This document shows, one piece after another, positions 1 through 10,016 of a stretch of DNA of 64,000 nucleotides. Made by a program: the position numbers and the translations under genes. Source of the DNA: Laccaria trichodermophora. Taxonomy: Eukaryota > Basidiomycota > Agaricomycetes > Agaricales > Hydnangiaceae. The stretch spans positions 558,001 to 622,000 of the forward strand of contig JACTVC010000007.1 of NCBI GenBank assembly GCA_018417955.1, given 5' to 3'. Each line of letters opens with the position of its first letter. Position 1 is the first letter of the stretch. The notes under the pieces were generated by a model. The model did no database searches and had not been told where the DNA came from. It saw nothing but the letters and a program-made list of their open reading frames with translations.

Positions 1-321
1 CGGGCTCTTGGCTCTGGGTGGTTTCGAATTTTGTCGCTTTTTGTCCGGATTGGCCCCCAGCTGTTGGACCTAAAATTCACATTTTTTGTCCGGATCGGGA
101 CCAGGCCTTTTCTGCTATTGCCGGGGGTCCTGGTAAAGTCTCACAAAAGTCTCACATGACGACAGGGCAATCCCTGGCGATCCAGCTGATTATTCGGCCG
201 AGGAAGGCGTAGATTCAGTGATTAATGGATAAGGTATTAACGAGTTATAGCGTCCAGGAAAGAGTGGTAAATGTCACGTGTGTATCTACGCTAGCACTCA
301 GTCTGACTCTTCTCCATTCGC
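1..321. other. Upstream flank with a short direct repeat
   Basis: No convincing gene is visible here; the open frames are short and do not resemble known proteins. The stretch holds an imperfect direct repeat, tttttgtccggat at 38-50 and ttttttgtccggat at 82-95, about 44 bases apart. The part next to 322 probably serves as promoter and leader for the TFIIB-type gene. The left part could be the edge of a repeat cut by the window boundary. Confidence 0.4.
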
Positions 322-2268
322 ATGTCCGTCAAGTGCTCGGAATGTCGGGGCGACACCATCTGGGACGACGAGGCTGCTTCCGCGATATGCACAACTTGTG
401 GAACCCTGACTGATCCATCCCAGTCTATTCTAACATCTCAGGACTACCGGAGCGAGTTTTTACATTCGAATCCACTCTGGGACCCTGCTGCACCCTCAAC
501 CCTCAAAGTTTCGCGTAGAAATGGGGGCCAGTGGGACTTGTCGGGCCAAGAAGCAGAAGCTCGAGGAAGGAAAAACTCGGCAAGTCGGTCCAACATATCT
601 CCCTCATTCATACTAACGCCTCTTTCTCAGTATGCAATAGCTGAATTCATTAATTCTCTCGCGGTGTCAATGAACGCCGCCGGTCTATCCCCACGCGCGT
701 TAACTCTCTTCCACCAGGCCAAGACCGCAGGTCAGTTTCGTTGGGGTAGAAAGACTAGACTAATTGCAGGAGCATGTCTTTCGATTGCGCTTCGCGAAGC
801 GAATCGGCCAAATTCTCTCCACGACCTAGCTTTTTTGCTCAAAACATCGCCCACATCGCTCACTCGGACTTACATATCTATAACATCTTTACTTAATTTC
901 ACTGCAACCGTCATTGACCCTTCCGTCCACATATCCACCCTCCAATTGCATTTGGTGTCCGTCTTAAAGGATAATCAAAAAGATTCTGGTCTTCCTGACT
1001 CATTGGTCAAATTTCTGCAACCAATCTGCTTGCGTTCCGTGGCAACGACGGCAAATTCTCTATGTTCTCTCATCGCTCGTCTCTGCCCGTATGACGATTT
1101 GAAAAGGCTGCCGCCCGCGCCCACCGCGTGCGCAATCTTCATGTTGTCGTTGGAGGCCGAATGCCGCGAAACCATCAGTCCCCTCGGAGGTCTGGCCCAA
1201 TGTCTAGGCGCCCGGTGTCATGTAGGGAAAGGCGTTGTAATGACCCGTTACAAGGCGATCCAAGACGAAGTCGCATCTTGGATTGAGAAGGTCCCATGGC
1301 TCGACAAGTATGAAGCCAAATCGCGCCGTGCCAAGGTCTCTCGACGACTCGTCGTTGCGCGCGGACTCAAGGACGTCATTAATTTTCAAGACGAGATATG
1401 GCGGGATGCGGTGCCGCCCAACCCCGTGCTCGATGAAGACGACGAGGACGAAAAAAGTGACTCTGCAACAAATTTATCAGTCTCTTCGATTCAAGATACC
1501 AGGCCACTCCCACGCAAACGACAAAAGACTCATCACTCGTTGCTAGATGCCACACATTTCCTTCTCGATCCACTTTCAGGCTCTATACCACCATCATCAC
1601 ATACCCCCATACGCCAACACTCTTGTACATTACCATCAACTGAAGCCTCCACCCTACCGTCATCATCATCAAGTAATTATCCACTCCCAGTTACGTCCTA
1701 TATTCTTACCGCCCCACTATCTAATCTCATCTCCAAACACGCTCCAACGCGGCTCCAACGACTCACCGTCGATCGAGGCGGTTCAGGCGAAACTGAAGTC
1801 GCAGACGACGAGCTTTTCGCAGATGGGGAGTTGGAAGGGTTTCTCAGAAATGAAGGAGAAGTAGAGATTTTGCGTCAGGCGTTTGGTTGGGACCAAGATA
1901 TCCCAGAACCTGTCGTTGAAGAGATCAGAGTCTCACGAAAATCAAGAGCTGGAAACGACGCCGTCAAGAAGAAATCGAGACTTAATCTAGAAGCTCTGGC
2001 CCAATTTCTTGACGGGGGCGATGAAGAGAAGGAAAGTAATTTTGAATTCGGCCTCTATGGTTTTGATAGGTCCGACGGGCACTCTGACGATGACGTTGAG
2101 ACTTCTCAGGACCCCCTCAGCATTCACCGTCTTCCAGCGACGTCTCACGTTTCTTCAAGGACAACGGAGAACTGCCAAACGGACGGCGAGGTCGTCATTG
2201 ATACCTGGCGACCTCTAACTCCGGAACGCGATGTTGACGCGAACAGGTACGACGAGGAGTATGATTGA
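322..2268 (+). CDS. TFIIB/Brf1-type transcription factor
   Basis: Likely nuclear general transcription factor of the TFIIB superfamily. Residues 5-25 form an N-terminal zinc ribbon with the spacing C-x2-C-x15-C-x2-C (CSEC then CTTC). It is followed by two cyclin-like repeats; FRWGRKTRLIAGACLSIALR is the typical core of the first. The frame is open throughout, but bases 580-630 are best read as an in-frame 51-nt GC-AG intron with a perfect tactaac branch site, giving about 631 residues. The last third is low-complexity, rich in Ser, Pro and acidic residues. I do not see a clear Brf1 TBP-binding block in it, so Brf1 versus another TFIIB paralogue is undecided. The gene is convergent with the lipid phosphatase downstream. 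Confidence 0.75.
   Translation: MSVKCSECRGDTIWDDEAASAICTTCGTLTDPSQSILTSQDYRSEFLHSNPLWDPAAPSTLKVSRRNGGQWDLSGQEAEARGRKNSASRSNISPSFILTPLSQYAIAEFINSLAVSMNAAGLSPRALTLFHQAKTAGQFRWGRKTRLIAGACLSIALREANRPNSLHDLAFLLKTSPTSLTRTYISITSLLNFTATVIDPSVHISTLQLHLVSVLKDNQKDSGLPDSLVKFLQPICLRSVATTANSLCSLIARLCPYDDLKRLPPAPTACAIFMLSLEAECRETISPLGGLAQCLGARCHVGKGVVMTRYKAIQDEVASWIEKVPWLDKYEAKSRRAKVSRRLVVARGLKDVINFQDEIWRDAVPPNPVLDEDDEDEKSDSATNLSVSSIQDTRPLPRKRQKTHHSLLDATHFLLDPLSGSIPPSSHTPIRQHSCTLPSTEASTLPSSSSSNYPLPVTSYILTAPLSNLISKHAPTRLQRLTVDRGGSGETEVADDELFADGELEGFLRNEGEVEILRQAFGWDQDIPEPVVEEIRVSRKSRAGNDAVKKKSRLNLEALAQFLDGGDEEKESNFEFGLYGFDRSDGHSDDDVETSQDPLSIHRLPATSHVSSRTTENCQTDGEVVIDTWRPLTPERDVDANRYDEEYD
580..630 (+). other. 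GC-AG intron (in frame, 51 nt)
   Basis: The donor reads tcg|gcaagt and the acceptor tttctcag, with tactaac about 15 bases before the acceptor. The length is divisible by three and there is no stop, so the intron is invisible to an ORF scan. Removing it joins the zinc-ribbon linker to the YAIAEFINSL start of the cyclin fold. No GT donor in this stretch keeps the frame. Confidence 0.7.
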
Positions 2269-2822
2269 CAATTTCGTACTCTTTAGGATACAGGAATTTC
2301 ACATTTTCCAATTGCTCACTCTTGTCACATATTACTGGGTATAGCTTTATGAAATGGACATTGAACTCTTTTCCCAATGGATCAATGAACCTTGGTCTTG
2401 GCCGGCTTCGTGCGTTGAGTGCATCCCATTGTTCCTATGTATCTTCGTATCTATTTTACCCCCATGTTCCGGGGTCAGGTGAGTATATGTGGGGCGCCCG
2501 TTCGCCGCCACCCATGAGGCTCTCTTTGATAACGCTCGTGTCGTAGGACTGAGTGGCGTTTTTTTCTGCTGACCTCCCGTCCTCTTGCATCGGCCGAATA
2601 TGAATTTGCTATGCATCGTGTCGCGATTGACGATCTACGCTGACCCAGGGACGTTCGTAGGAACCACTGACCCTAGCATCCAACGTCGGGCCGTTCAACT
2701 TTACTCAGGTTCTATAATCTTCAGATCGCATACTCAAGGTCCGAAAAGTTGTGTTGTTGCCATAGTCAGAACACAGAACATCATGATGTAGATCAAGTTA
2801 CATCGTGGTAGCGTAAGAAATG
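2269..2822. other. Convergent intergenic region
   Basis: This is the space between the stop codons of two convergent genes. It should contain both 3' ends and poly(A) sites. I see no protein-like frame, tRNA or obvious repeat. Confidence 0.5.
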
Positions 2823-4488
2823 TCATAACGCCGTGCTTGTTTTCGTAGCAAACGGGTCGACGAAAGGAGAACCCATCCTCGAACGTGTTTCATCGTCCTT
2901 CCAAATCTCTTCCAACGACCCAGACCGAGGGCGCGGTACCGTTCCATCTAGTTCAAAGTCCTCAGCACCCATGTGATCCTCAAAACCGGTGAACCTCTCC
3001 GGATCTCTAGCCTGTGTATTAAGGAACGGATTGGCGCGCGATTCTTGGTTGACGAAGGCATGCGATTCGCTGCCAGTTCTGACGTGAATGGGAAGAACAT
3101 CCTCTTCATCATGTTTAATTCGGGGTGAGTAAGGGCGATGCGAGAGGTCTGATTCTAGGCTGGGGTAGTATTGGCGGTATGAGAAGTATGCAAGGACGGT
3201 CCCGAGGATAGAGCCGACGAGGACATCTTGCCAGTGGTCTATGTGTTTTTGAGGTTGGCTAGATGCTCTGACGAGAGGGAAAGAGACTACATACGACGGT
3301 AATCCATAGTTCGGGAGATGGCGACTAGGGATGCGCCTGCGAAAGGAGACAGCGCAAGCCATGCTTTGCCCTACGTTGCTATTAAGCAGCAGATGCTTGG
3401 AACGTGAAAAAACATACCGTATGTCCTCGGCTATCGAATAAATGAAGCTTGCCAGCGAGATAAAACGAAAGGAACCCAAGTCCAGCAAACGACACTAGAA
3501 CAAGTGTCAGGTATATCAAAAAATGGCTCCATTAAAATAACTCACAGCTTGAGTGTCCAGATGGGAAACTGCGAAATCCGTCACGTAGAATGGCTTCGTT
3601 TGCTTGTGTGCAAATTGTCCAGCTCGACAGGCCAAAAGTGGGGTCTACGGATCCTGTAGGTGGTTGGCACCGATCAATGACATCTGCATTTGTTCAATGT
3701 GTTGAGCAATCGTCGCAGAATTTGTTGTGTTGGTGATCACCTACCAGGACGAGGACGACCAACTGTAATTTTCACAAATTGCGTGACAGAGCCAGTGAGG
3801 GCTAGACCAAGAACCACTAGATATGATGTCAGAGCAATCTCTAGTGTGATGCCGACGAGGCTAACTGACGTCCAAGTGAACCTATACCAGGAATTAGTGG
3901 TTTACACGATGTTTAGGACCCAAAGAACAAACACACCATTGTGAAAGTCCCACCAAGATCTTACAGTGAAGAAATTGATGACGGGCTGAATTAACAGTGG
4001 AAATACGAAGCAAATGAGATACAGAGCGATGTTCTTGGAACGAAATTGAGATGAGGTGAGTTCAAGATGAAACGTGAAGGACTACAAAGGAACCTACAGG
4101 GACACGCTCATGTACTGCATAACTGGATAAGAAAGAGGTTATAAAGAAGTATTATGCTGATCTTGTCGAACGTACGGATGGCGTAGTCTGATATGTAGAC
4201 TTGATAGTCAGTCAGGTCAGTTATGATACCATTACGTACGATGTGTCCTCCAACGAGAAAACCCTCCGATAACCATTAACCTTATCCAAGGAAAAAAACA
4301 ATGCGCTGTTAAAGTGAGTGGATGATGAAATGGGGTAGAAGTAAGGTCAACGAACGCCAGCACAATGGTTAGAATCCTGCAGAGGAGAGTGAGCCTCGTG
4401 TACCGCGAAGAAACGGTGCAATTGCTATCATTGCGTACCAGTCAGGGGCGTAAGAGAAGATGAGTTTCCTGCGCCTTGTCGGGGACAT
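2823..4488 (-). CDS. DPP1: PAP2-type lipid phosphate phosphatase (DPP1-like)
   Basis: Membrane phosphatase that dephosphorylates diacylglycerol pyrophosphate, phosphatidate and lysophosphatidate. All three PAP2 signature blocks can be read across introns: VGRPRP (part of block 1), FRSFPSGHSS (block 2, with the catalytic His) and SRTMDYRHHWQD (block 3, formed by splicing). The N-terminus has the fungal pattern SYAPDW followed by a hydrophobic stretch and LDKVNGYRRVFSLEDTS. The C-terminal tail, about 110 residues, is hydrophilic. The start at 4488 (MSPTRRRK) was chosen because SYAPDW follows at once. The coding region is cut by at least seven short introns, and the exon between about 4300 and 4420 is the least certain. 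It is divergent from PPP4R2, with 152 bp between starts. Confidence 0.85.
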
Positions 4489-4640
4489 GGCGGGGACCTT
4501 TGTCCTTGCATGGGAAGGTTGGAAGAAAGGCATAGAGGATGGTCGGAGTGAAGAGGAAAAGAGGCGCTGACCGGGCGTTGGCTTGGCATTGCATGTCAAT
4601 GAAGGCAGTTTCTCATAATATATCTTCCGAGTCTTTCACC

Positions 4641-5764
4641 ATGTCAGACGCGTGGCTTCCAGGCAGGCAATTCCTTTAATCGTCAAGTCCTCGCCACCGA
4701 GTTCATCTCTTTTTCACTAGATTACGACACTATCCTTGAAGATATAGCGTCTACTGATGTCGTAAAGTTAGTTCTCACTGCCGCCTTATGTGCTGAACCT
4801 CACCTTGGACGCCTAGATCGGAGTGGCCCAAGCTGCGCGATATCATTAAAGCCAAGCTCAAAAAGGTTCCTCGTTATTATGATCGCTTGTACCTTGAAAT
4901 CTTGACGCTTGCTGTTCCAGAACATCTTATTATTCTTGTCGACGACAAAGCAGCCCGAGCGACCTGCGCCCTTTCATCCAACACCCCTAATTACTGGTGG
5001 CCTGAAGCTACCTCCCTTTCCTCCTCGAAAATTAAACCAACTTCTTCATGTCAATGATGTGCCGGTCAGCTATATGAATGAACAGCAGGCTAATGAATTG
5101 AAGGGACATATATTCGCGCAACTGGACGAGTTTGATTTGTGTGTACAATAATCTACTCTCACATCGCTTTCTCATGACTCTTATACTTAGGGACAACCCA
5201 CCATTCACCATCCAACGGCTATGTGAACTTTGCATTCGCCCGAAGCGAAACTACAACTCCATTGGAAAATACTTGCGTGCAGTGGAAAAATCTATCCTAG
5301 TCACGTCAACCCAGGACAGTTTCCCTCCGCTAACGGAGGCTGAGCTAGATTCCTCTGGCCGAAGTGCGATCGCTCTAGGCTCAACAAGACAATCCGCACC
5401 AAGCACGCCACTCTTCTCGCCCATTCCATTTTTACATGACGACGCGCGCCGATCCAAATCACGAAGTCCGCCTCCAACCCCTCTGACGTTGGGACCAAGT
5501 CTAGATGGGCCAGAAACTAAAGCCCTCGGTCTTGTTGACGAGTTGGACGACCCGAGCCCCGGTCATCTCAGTGAACACCCAACCGCACTGACATCCACAA
5601 CAACGGTCAGCAAAGATGCACCTCCCCACTCGCGGCCTTTCCTAGGGAGTCTCGGACAACGATTTGTGAAATCGGAAGATGTGGATGGAAACAACGCCTC
5701 AGCCGTGCCAGGTGATTCAGATAGCATGATACTTGATGACGATAAGGAAAACACCAAATCGTGA
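4641..5764 (+). CDS. PPP4R2: Protein phosphatase 4 regulatory subunit 2
   Basis: Regulatory subunit of PP4, a nuclear Ser/Thr phosphatase acting in the DNA-damage response. The family hallmark [18 protein letters not shown] follows the third intron, and the N-terminal block reads [16 protein letters not shown]. The C-terminal half is disordered (Ser/Pro-rich) and ends in an acidic DDDKEN tail. The start is resolved only if the first intron is a GC-AG intron at 4663-4720. This joins ATG TCA GAC GCG TGG CTT CCA G to AT TAC GAC and gives [17 protein letters not shown], as expected for fungal members. Without it, no in-frame ATG precedes the conserved block. Later introns use GT-AG. The stop lies 21 bp from that of the convergent gene at 5786. 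Confidence 0.85.
4663..4720 (+). other. Probable GC-AG intron (58 nt)
   Basis: The donor reads ccag|gcaggc and the acceptor tttcactag. It is inferred from frame: the only ATG (4641) is out of frame with the conserved PPP4R2 block unless these bases are removed. The donor is weaker than the other GC donors in this window. Confidence 0.5.
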
Positions 5765-5785
5765 TAAGAATGTAATAATGTGGGA

Positions 5786-6349
5786 TCAGGAAGCGTAGTC
5801 TTGTTTGATTTTTTCGAGCATGGCGTTCATACGTAGCTTCATATTGGGCTGTCCTTGTCCACCTCTTCTTTGATCACTCCCTCGCCCCCTCGTCCCACCT
5901 CTGCCCCGATCGGGCGCATCTCGCCTCCGTTTTAAAGGGTCGGCTTTAAAAGTGTGCAATGAACTGCGCGAATACGCTTCGCGGGTAAGTTCGCGTAAAG
6001 ATACGGCTGGGGGTTCCGTGACGGCTTCCTGTTCCTTGGTGCTTTTTGGAATTGGTCTCGATTTATGGATTTGGGGTCTGTCCGGCGGTGGGCTTTCGGA
6101 TTTTTCCTCCTCCTCATCACGCTCTGAGTCAGTCGGTTCTTCTTCTCGGACATCTGTGGTGATGCCATCCTTGCGTTTCTCCGCCTTCCATTTGCTTTTA
6201 ATTTTTACATTTTCGACCCAAATTTTCTTCAATTGCTTTGCTAAACGATATGTGAGAAAGAGACAACTGCAACTGGAAGAGATAGTACCTCTGTTGATCG
6301 GATAGTGTTGAAAAGTCGGCGGTCGTTTTCGTTTGCGAGAGTCACTCAT
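5786..6349 (-). CDS. Basic nucleolar protein, FYV7/CCDC59-like
   Basis: Small, highly basic protein, probably nucleolar and involved in 18S rRNA processing, if the FYV7/CCDC59 assignment is right. It starts MSDSRKRKRPPTFQHYPINR. One 49-nt intron then joins to AKQLKKIWVENVKIKSKWK, a basic amphipathic helix that is the main resemblance to the family. The middle is acidic (DSERDEEEEKSES), followed by an RG-rich stretch and a conserved-looking tail, GQPNMKLRMNAMLEKIKQDY. The start at 6349 was chosen because the residues upstream in frame look like untranslated leader. It shares a 131-bp divergent promoter with eIF1. The family name is from memory of similar fungal proteins and is uncertain. Confidence 0.5.
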   Translation of the reverse strand: MSDSRKRKRPPTFQHYPINRGTISSSCSCLFLTYRLAKQLKKIWVENVKIKSKWKAEKRKDGITTDVREEEPTDSERDEEEEKSESPPPDRPQIHKSRPIPKSTKEQEAVTEPPAVSLRELTREAYSRSSLHTFKADPLKRRRDAPDRGRGGTRGRGSDQRRGGQGQPNMKLRMNAMLEKIKQDYAS

Positions 6350-6480
6350 GATCAGAGTTGCTGTGTGCTGACATAAGCCGTCTCTGTCAGGAGAGCACCG
6401 CTTGTTCTTCTTCATTTCTTCTCAAAAACCCCCACTCAGCCCTCTCAACTCATCTTCATTTGTATTTTCTTGTCCATCGC

Positions 6481-6978
6481 ATGAGCGTGCAGAACCTCAA
6501 TTCTTACGGTATACGGCCCCCCTCTTTTCAAGCTGATTATCAAGCTTATCTCTCTCTATCTACCAGATCCCTTTGCAGACGAAGGGGACCCGCTCGGAGA
6601 CGCAGCTGACGTTGGGTCCACATCAGACTACATCCACATCCGTATTCAGCAGAGGAATGGGCGAAAGACGTTGACCACTTTGCAGGGCTTGCCCAAACGC
6701 AAGTCGTCGTCTGATCGCTGTTTTATCCCGACTCATCCCCATGACAGAATATGATTCCAAGAAGCTTTTGAAGGCCTTTAAAAAGGTATATTCCATCTCC
6801 AATTCATCGGCGTTCTTACTTCACTCCTGATCAGGAATTTGCTTGCAACGGAACTCTCGTCGACGATGAGAAAATGGGACAAGTCATCCAACTCCAAGGG
6901 GATCAGCGTGCCAAGATTTCAAACTTCCTTAGCGAGAATGGAATAGAGAAGTCGACCATCAAGGTGCATGGGTTCTGA
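6481..6978 (+). CDS. SUI1: Translation initiation factor eIF1
   Basis: eIF1 binds the 40S subunit near the P site and enforces AUG selection in the 43S complex. Four exons (6481-6508, 6567-6698, 6748-6786, 6836-6978) give exactly 113 residues, the usual eIF1 length. Family features include the MSVQNLNSYDPFADE start, HIRIQQRNGRKTLTTLQGLP and the C-terminal IKVHGF. The second intron (6699-6747) must use a GC donor: the nearby GT would create a stop two codons later. The AUG context is tgtccatcgcatgagc, which is not a strong Kozak match; eIF1 start codons are known for autoregulation through weak context, although the strength here was judged only by eye. Confidence 0.95.
6699..6747 (+). other. 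GC-AG intron in eIF1 (49 nt)
   Basis: The donor reads aaac|gcaagt and the acceptor catgacag. Splicing here gives LPKQYDSKKLLKAFKK, the conserved eIF1 sequence. Using the GT four bases further on gives a premature stop. This is the best supported of the non-canonical introns. Confidence 0.9.
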
Positions 6979-7294
6979 GCCTCACCTCTTGATGTAAGAC
7001 AACAACCCACTGCTCTTCTCAACGGACCTCTTTCCTCCCCCCCATTTCTTCACCTTTACGTATACATAAATCCGTTATCTTGCACTCTGATTTGTACGGC
7101 TCAGTTCCTTTGAATCCGATATTATATGTATTCTCAATTCTCTGCTGGTGTACTCAAGAGGTTGAATTACCTGAGGAGAGGGACGATTATTGAACCTCCA
7201 TAGGCCTGAATACTTCATTGCCATGAATGGATTCAGTGGCTACAAGGGGGACACTCATCTGCACTGAAAACAGGACATTCGGTTGCAACTCCCG
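6979..7294. other. Convergent intergenic region
   Basis: This is the gap between the stop codons of eIF1 and SNRNP27, which are convergent. It includes a C/T-rich tract (7027-7050) and otherwise shows nothing beyond expected 3' untranslated sequence. Confidence 0.5.
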
Positions 7295-8237
7295 CTACTT
7301 GATCTTGTCCAGTGGTCTGCAGAGATGATGATTAGAAAAAAATGGTACATGAGCACAAGGGAGTCAGACCTGTTGAAACCTCCGCGCCTAACGCATTTAC
7401 GCCATCAGCAAGGTAACCTCGGTAAAAACGTATAACACACCTATTCATGTATTGTCGCCAAGTTCTTATTTTCTTGATGTCAACAGCACCTTCTTGATTA
7501 CCAGCCACTGGCTTTCCCTATGGAAATAGTGAACATTTGTTGACGAAGTAAAGAGAAAAGACATGCCTTGGTTGATCCAAAGCCATTGAGCCCCATCATA
7601 GCCATCATGCCAGCATCGTCGTCGTCAGCGTCCATCTCCTCTCCTTCTTCATTCTCGTTGTCTGGTGCGTCTGGGTCGAGATTTGGGCGCGAGCGAGGAG
7701 GTGGCATAGCTGACGGGGCGCCTATTCATACACCATGTAAAGACTGGAATCAAACGTAAATGTGTCCACCCACCGCCTTGAGGTCTTACTGCATCTGCCT
7801 TTGGGGGACGGTCCTCCGTTCTGGAGTCTCGTTCATCCACAGGACGGTCCTGAGAATCGTCTTTCCGAGGTGGCTCCCGCCTCGTGTCACGTTGGTCGTG
7901 ATCACGATGGCTCCTGTCGTCTCTTCTTCTGTCGTCATGCCTTCTGTCCCGTTCGCTGGCACCACGATGGTCATCATCGTTGTCTCGTCTATAGTCCCGA
8001 CGGTCGGAATGGGAGTGACCTGTTGCAGTGTCAGTATCGGTCCCCCATGACAGGGAATAGATAGATACCTTGCCCACTCCTTCGAGGCGGACTTCGTGAC
8101 CTGCTGGAACGCCTGCGACCGCGGTCGTTCCCGCGATAGGATGCACCTCGTCCGCCGCCTCTTGGATATCTATCTCTGTCTCTGTCCTCCTTTTCCCAGC
8201 TGCGTTCGCGTCTTCGACGGTCTGGGCGAGATGACAT
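7295..8237 (-). CDS. SNRNP27: U4/U6.U5 tri-snRNP 27 kDa protein
   Basis: Component of the spliceosomal tri-snRNP (SNRNP27 family; its C. elegans orthologue snrp-27 affects 5' splice-site choice). The N-terminal half is Arg/Ser/Asp-rich, with an RS-like stretch RRRSSRSRSPPRRS and many RD repeats. The conserved C-terminal domain is complete: MMAMMGLNGFGSTK, GKPVAGNQEGAVDIKKIRTW, RQYMNRRGGFNRPLDKIK. The last two small exons finish exactly at the family's usual C-terminus. The intron after GSTK (7518-7566) has a GC donor. The start at 8237 lies 67 bp from the divergent RRM gene. A splicing factor that influences donor choice sits in a window unusually rich in GC donors; that link is only a thought. 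Confidence 0.9.
7518..7566 (-). other. GC-AG intron in SNRNP27 (49 nt)
   Basis: On the minus strand the donor reads ccaag|gcatgt and the acceptor tttccatag. It joins GSTK directly to GKPVAG, as in the family. No GT donor gives this join. Confidence 0.85.
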
Positions 8238-8304
8238 GAATAGAATCTTGAAGTGCCCACTGTCACGGTATACGATTAGTTGTGACGGGTCACACATTCT
8301 CTTC
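8238..8304. promoter_or_regulatory. 67-bp divergent promoter, SNRNP27/RRM
   Basis: Only 67 bases separate the two start codons. Both core promoters and both leaders must overlap each other or extend into the neighbouring coding region. No TATA box is evident. Confidence 0.5.
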
Positions 8305-9102
8305 ATGACTGGTGGGTGCGTTTCATTGTCATTTACCTGAACCTCGTTCAATCTTATAAAATTCAGCTTTACAGCACGCCAGACACATAATACTTCGGGG
8401 CGTTCCAAAAACTGCTACAACTTGGGATGTTCGAAGGGTACTCACTCGTTCTGGAGCGCATGGTGTAACTAACAGTATGTTTTCAACCCAATGCGCCTTG
8501 ACCTACCTTTCAAATTGTTCTCCTAGTTCATATATGTTATGAGTACTTTAAACCAACCGGAGAAGTCCTGCTCACCCTGAGTCGCCCCCATTTCTTGCGG
8601 GACAATCTACGGGTATTAGACAACGTAGCATTTGCCGCTTCACGCGTATCTCCCAGACCATTTATCCCTGAAGAGGCTCCCCATCCCAAAATGCGGTCGC
8701 GTGGCCTCAGGGGAAAGGAGCAAGCCGCTCTTCGAGGAGCTTTGAATGGGAATGGACCGCACGCTGGGATGTCGAATCTGGACAGAACGGTCACGATCTG
8801 GGGGCTTGCGGGCAAGGCGACCCCGCGGGCTTTAGCTGAAGTCCTTGAAGGTTTTGACGTAGCGGAGTCGGCGAAGGGGCGGATGAACATTATTAAAATT
8901 CCATTGTATGTTTTGTCTTCTTTTTGTTGGATGGAGGCTAAACTTTGCGTTTTTTAGGCCTGAAAATCAATTCTCGATGACCTCGCGCTTCATAGTGACA
9001 TTGAAAACAGTGGCGGAAGCCCATCGCGTTGTCAGGGCACTGCACCAGACTCGACACGAACAATTAGGCACACATCCTATCAAGGCTGCTCTATTATATT
9101 GA
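8305..9102 (+). CDS. RRM-like RNA-binding protein
   Basis: Predicted 208-residue protein from four exons (8305-8311, 8367-8462, 8527-8905, 8958-9102). The first exon is only seven bases (ATG ACT G). The N-terminus MTALQHARHIILRGVPKTAT resembles beta-strand 1 of an RNA-recognition motif (IILRGVP as an RNP2-like strand) and could also act as a mitochondrial presequence. A second region, TVTIWGLAGKATPRALAEVL, followed by FIVTLKTVAEAHRVVRALHQ, looks like a second RRM-type fold. No catalytic residues are seen. Fungal-type hypothetical; mitochondrial or nuclear RNA binding is inferred from fold alone. It is convergent with NCBP2, with 71 bp between stops. Confidence 0.65.
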
Positions 9103-9173
9103 GAGTGTTGTTGATACCTAGTTCGCTCATGTTGCATCGACAAGGAACAAGAAAGATAGGGACATCAGTAGGA

Positions 9174-10016
9174 TTACATTCGCTCGGCCTCCATGTCTTC
9201 TTCTGTTCGTGTTCGTTGACCCTTCGGAGCTGTCAACCAAACAGTGTCCAGTTGAAGAACGTTGTTACTCACCAGTCTACCATTATTATTGCCCTCATCA
9301 TCTGGTGACCGTCCACGTTTGAGTGTTTTCTCAGGTGCAGCATTTTCCGCCTCCTTCCAGTCCTCGCCGCCTCCCGCAACTGCACCAGGTCCGTCCACAG
9401 CGTCCGCGTACCTCTCCTCGACTTCTCTCCTTCGCTCAATCTCTATCCTCTGCGCCTGCGCGCCCCACCCGCCCCGACCTGGGTCATAGTCTTGTCGGTG
9501 CTCATCTCTTACCTGTCCTCCACTCTTTCCCCTGCCAAACTGACGGCCCTCCTTGTAGCCCAAGTCCAAGTCGCATCGAATTATCCGCTCGTCCAGTTTG
9601 GTCCCACTGACGTATCTCATACTGGCTAAAGCTTCAGCATGAGTGTAGTACTCGACAAAACAAAAGCCACAGGGCGTTCTATCAATTGAAGTAAGATAAC
9701 ACTTGAAGCGCCGATGGAAAGCAAACACATTACCTTGTGTTCCTGTCCAAACCCATGATGATTCGTTTTATACCTCCGCCGTCCTCTGGACTGGCACATT
9801 TTGTAAAAAGCTCATATATTTGCTCTTCTGTGGTATAGAAACTCAAATTACCAATCTAAAAAATGTTACCGTTGAAACTTTGTGAACACAAGATGACTGA
9901 CGTACATAGAGGGTTGTTGACTTTGAAAGCATCTCATTTTGCTTCATGCGGTCAACGCGAGTTTGAGAGTCCTTGTAATTTGAAGGTTGGTCCAAGGAAG
10001 ACACTACATGAGCCAT
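9174..10016 (-). CDS. CBC2: Nuclear cap-binding protein subunit 2 (CBP20)
   Basis: Small subunit of the nuclear cap-binding complex, which binds the m7G cap of nascent RNA and supports splicing and export. The RRM is complete over three exons: [20 protein letters not shown] (RNP2), then CGFCFVEYY (RNP1), then the cap-binding C-terminal block [17 protein letters not shown]. The tail is charged ([18 protein letters not shown]). An in-frame 51-nt intron near the end (about 9220-9270) probably removes residues between GNNN and [10 protein letters not shown]. The more obvious GTGAGT donor there would break the frame. It shares a 144-bp divergent promoter with RPT3. Confidence 0.92.

Noticed and set aside
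4603..4720. Unspliced N-terminus for PPP4R2 (frame through [10 protein letters not shown])
   Set aside because: The frame is open but has no ATG. A GC-AG intron from the ATG at 4641 gives the expected N-terminus.
9220..9270. GTGAGT donor near the 3' end of CBC2
   Set aside because: It looks strong, but with the only acceptor it breaks the frame and runs the protein into the next gene. The upstream GTAGAC donor keeps the frame.
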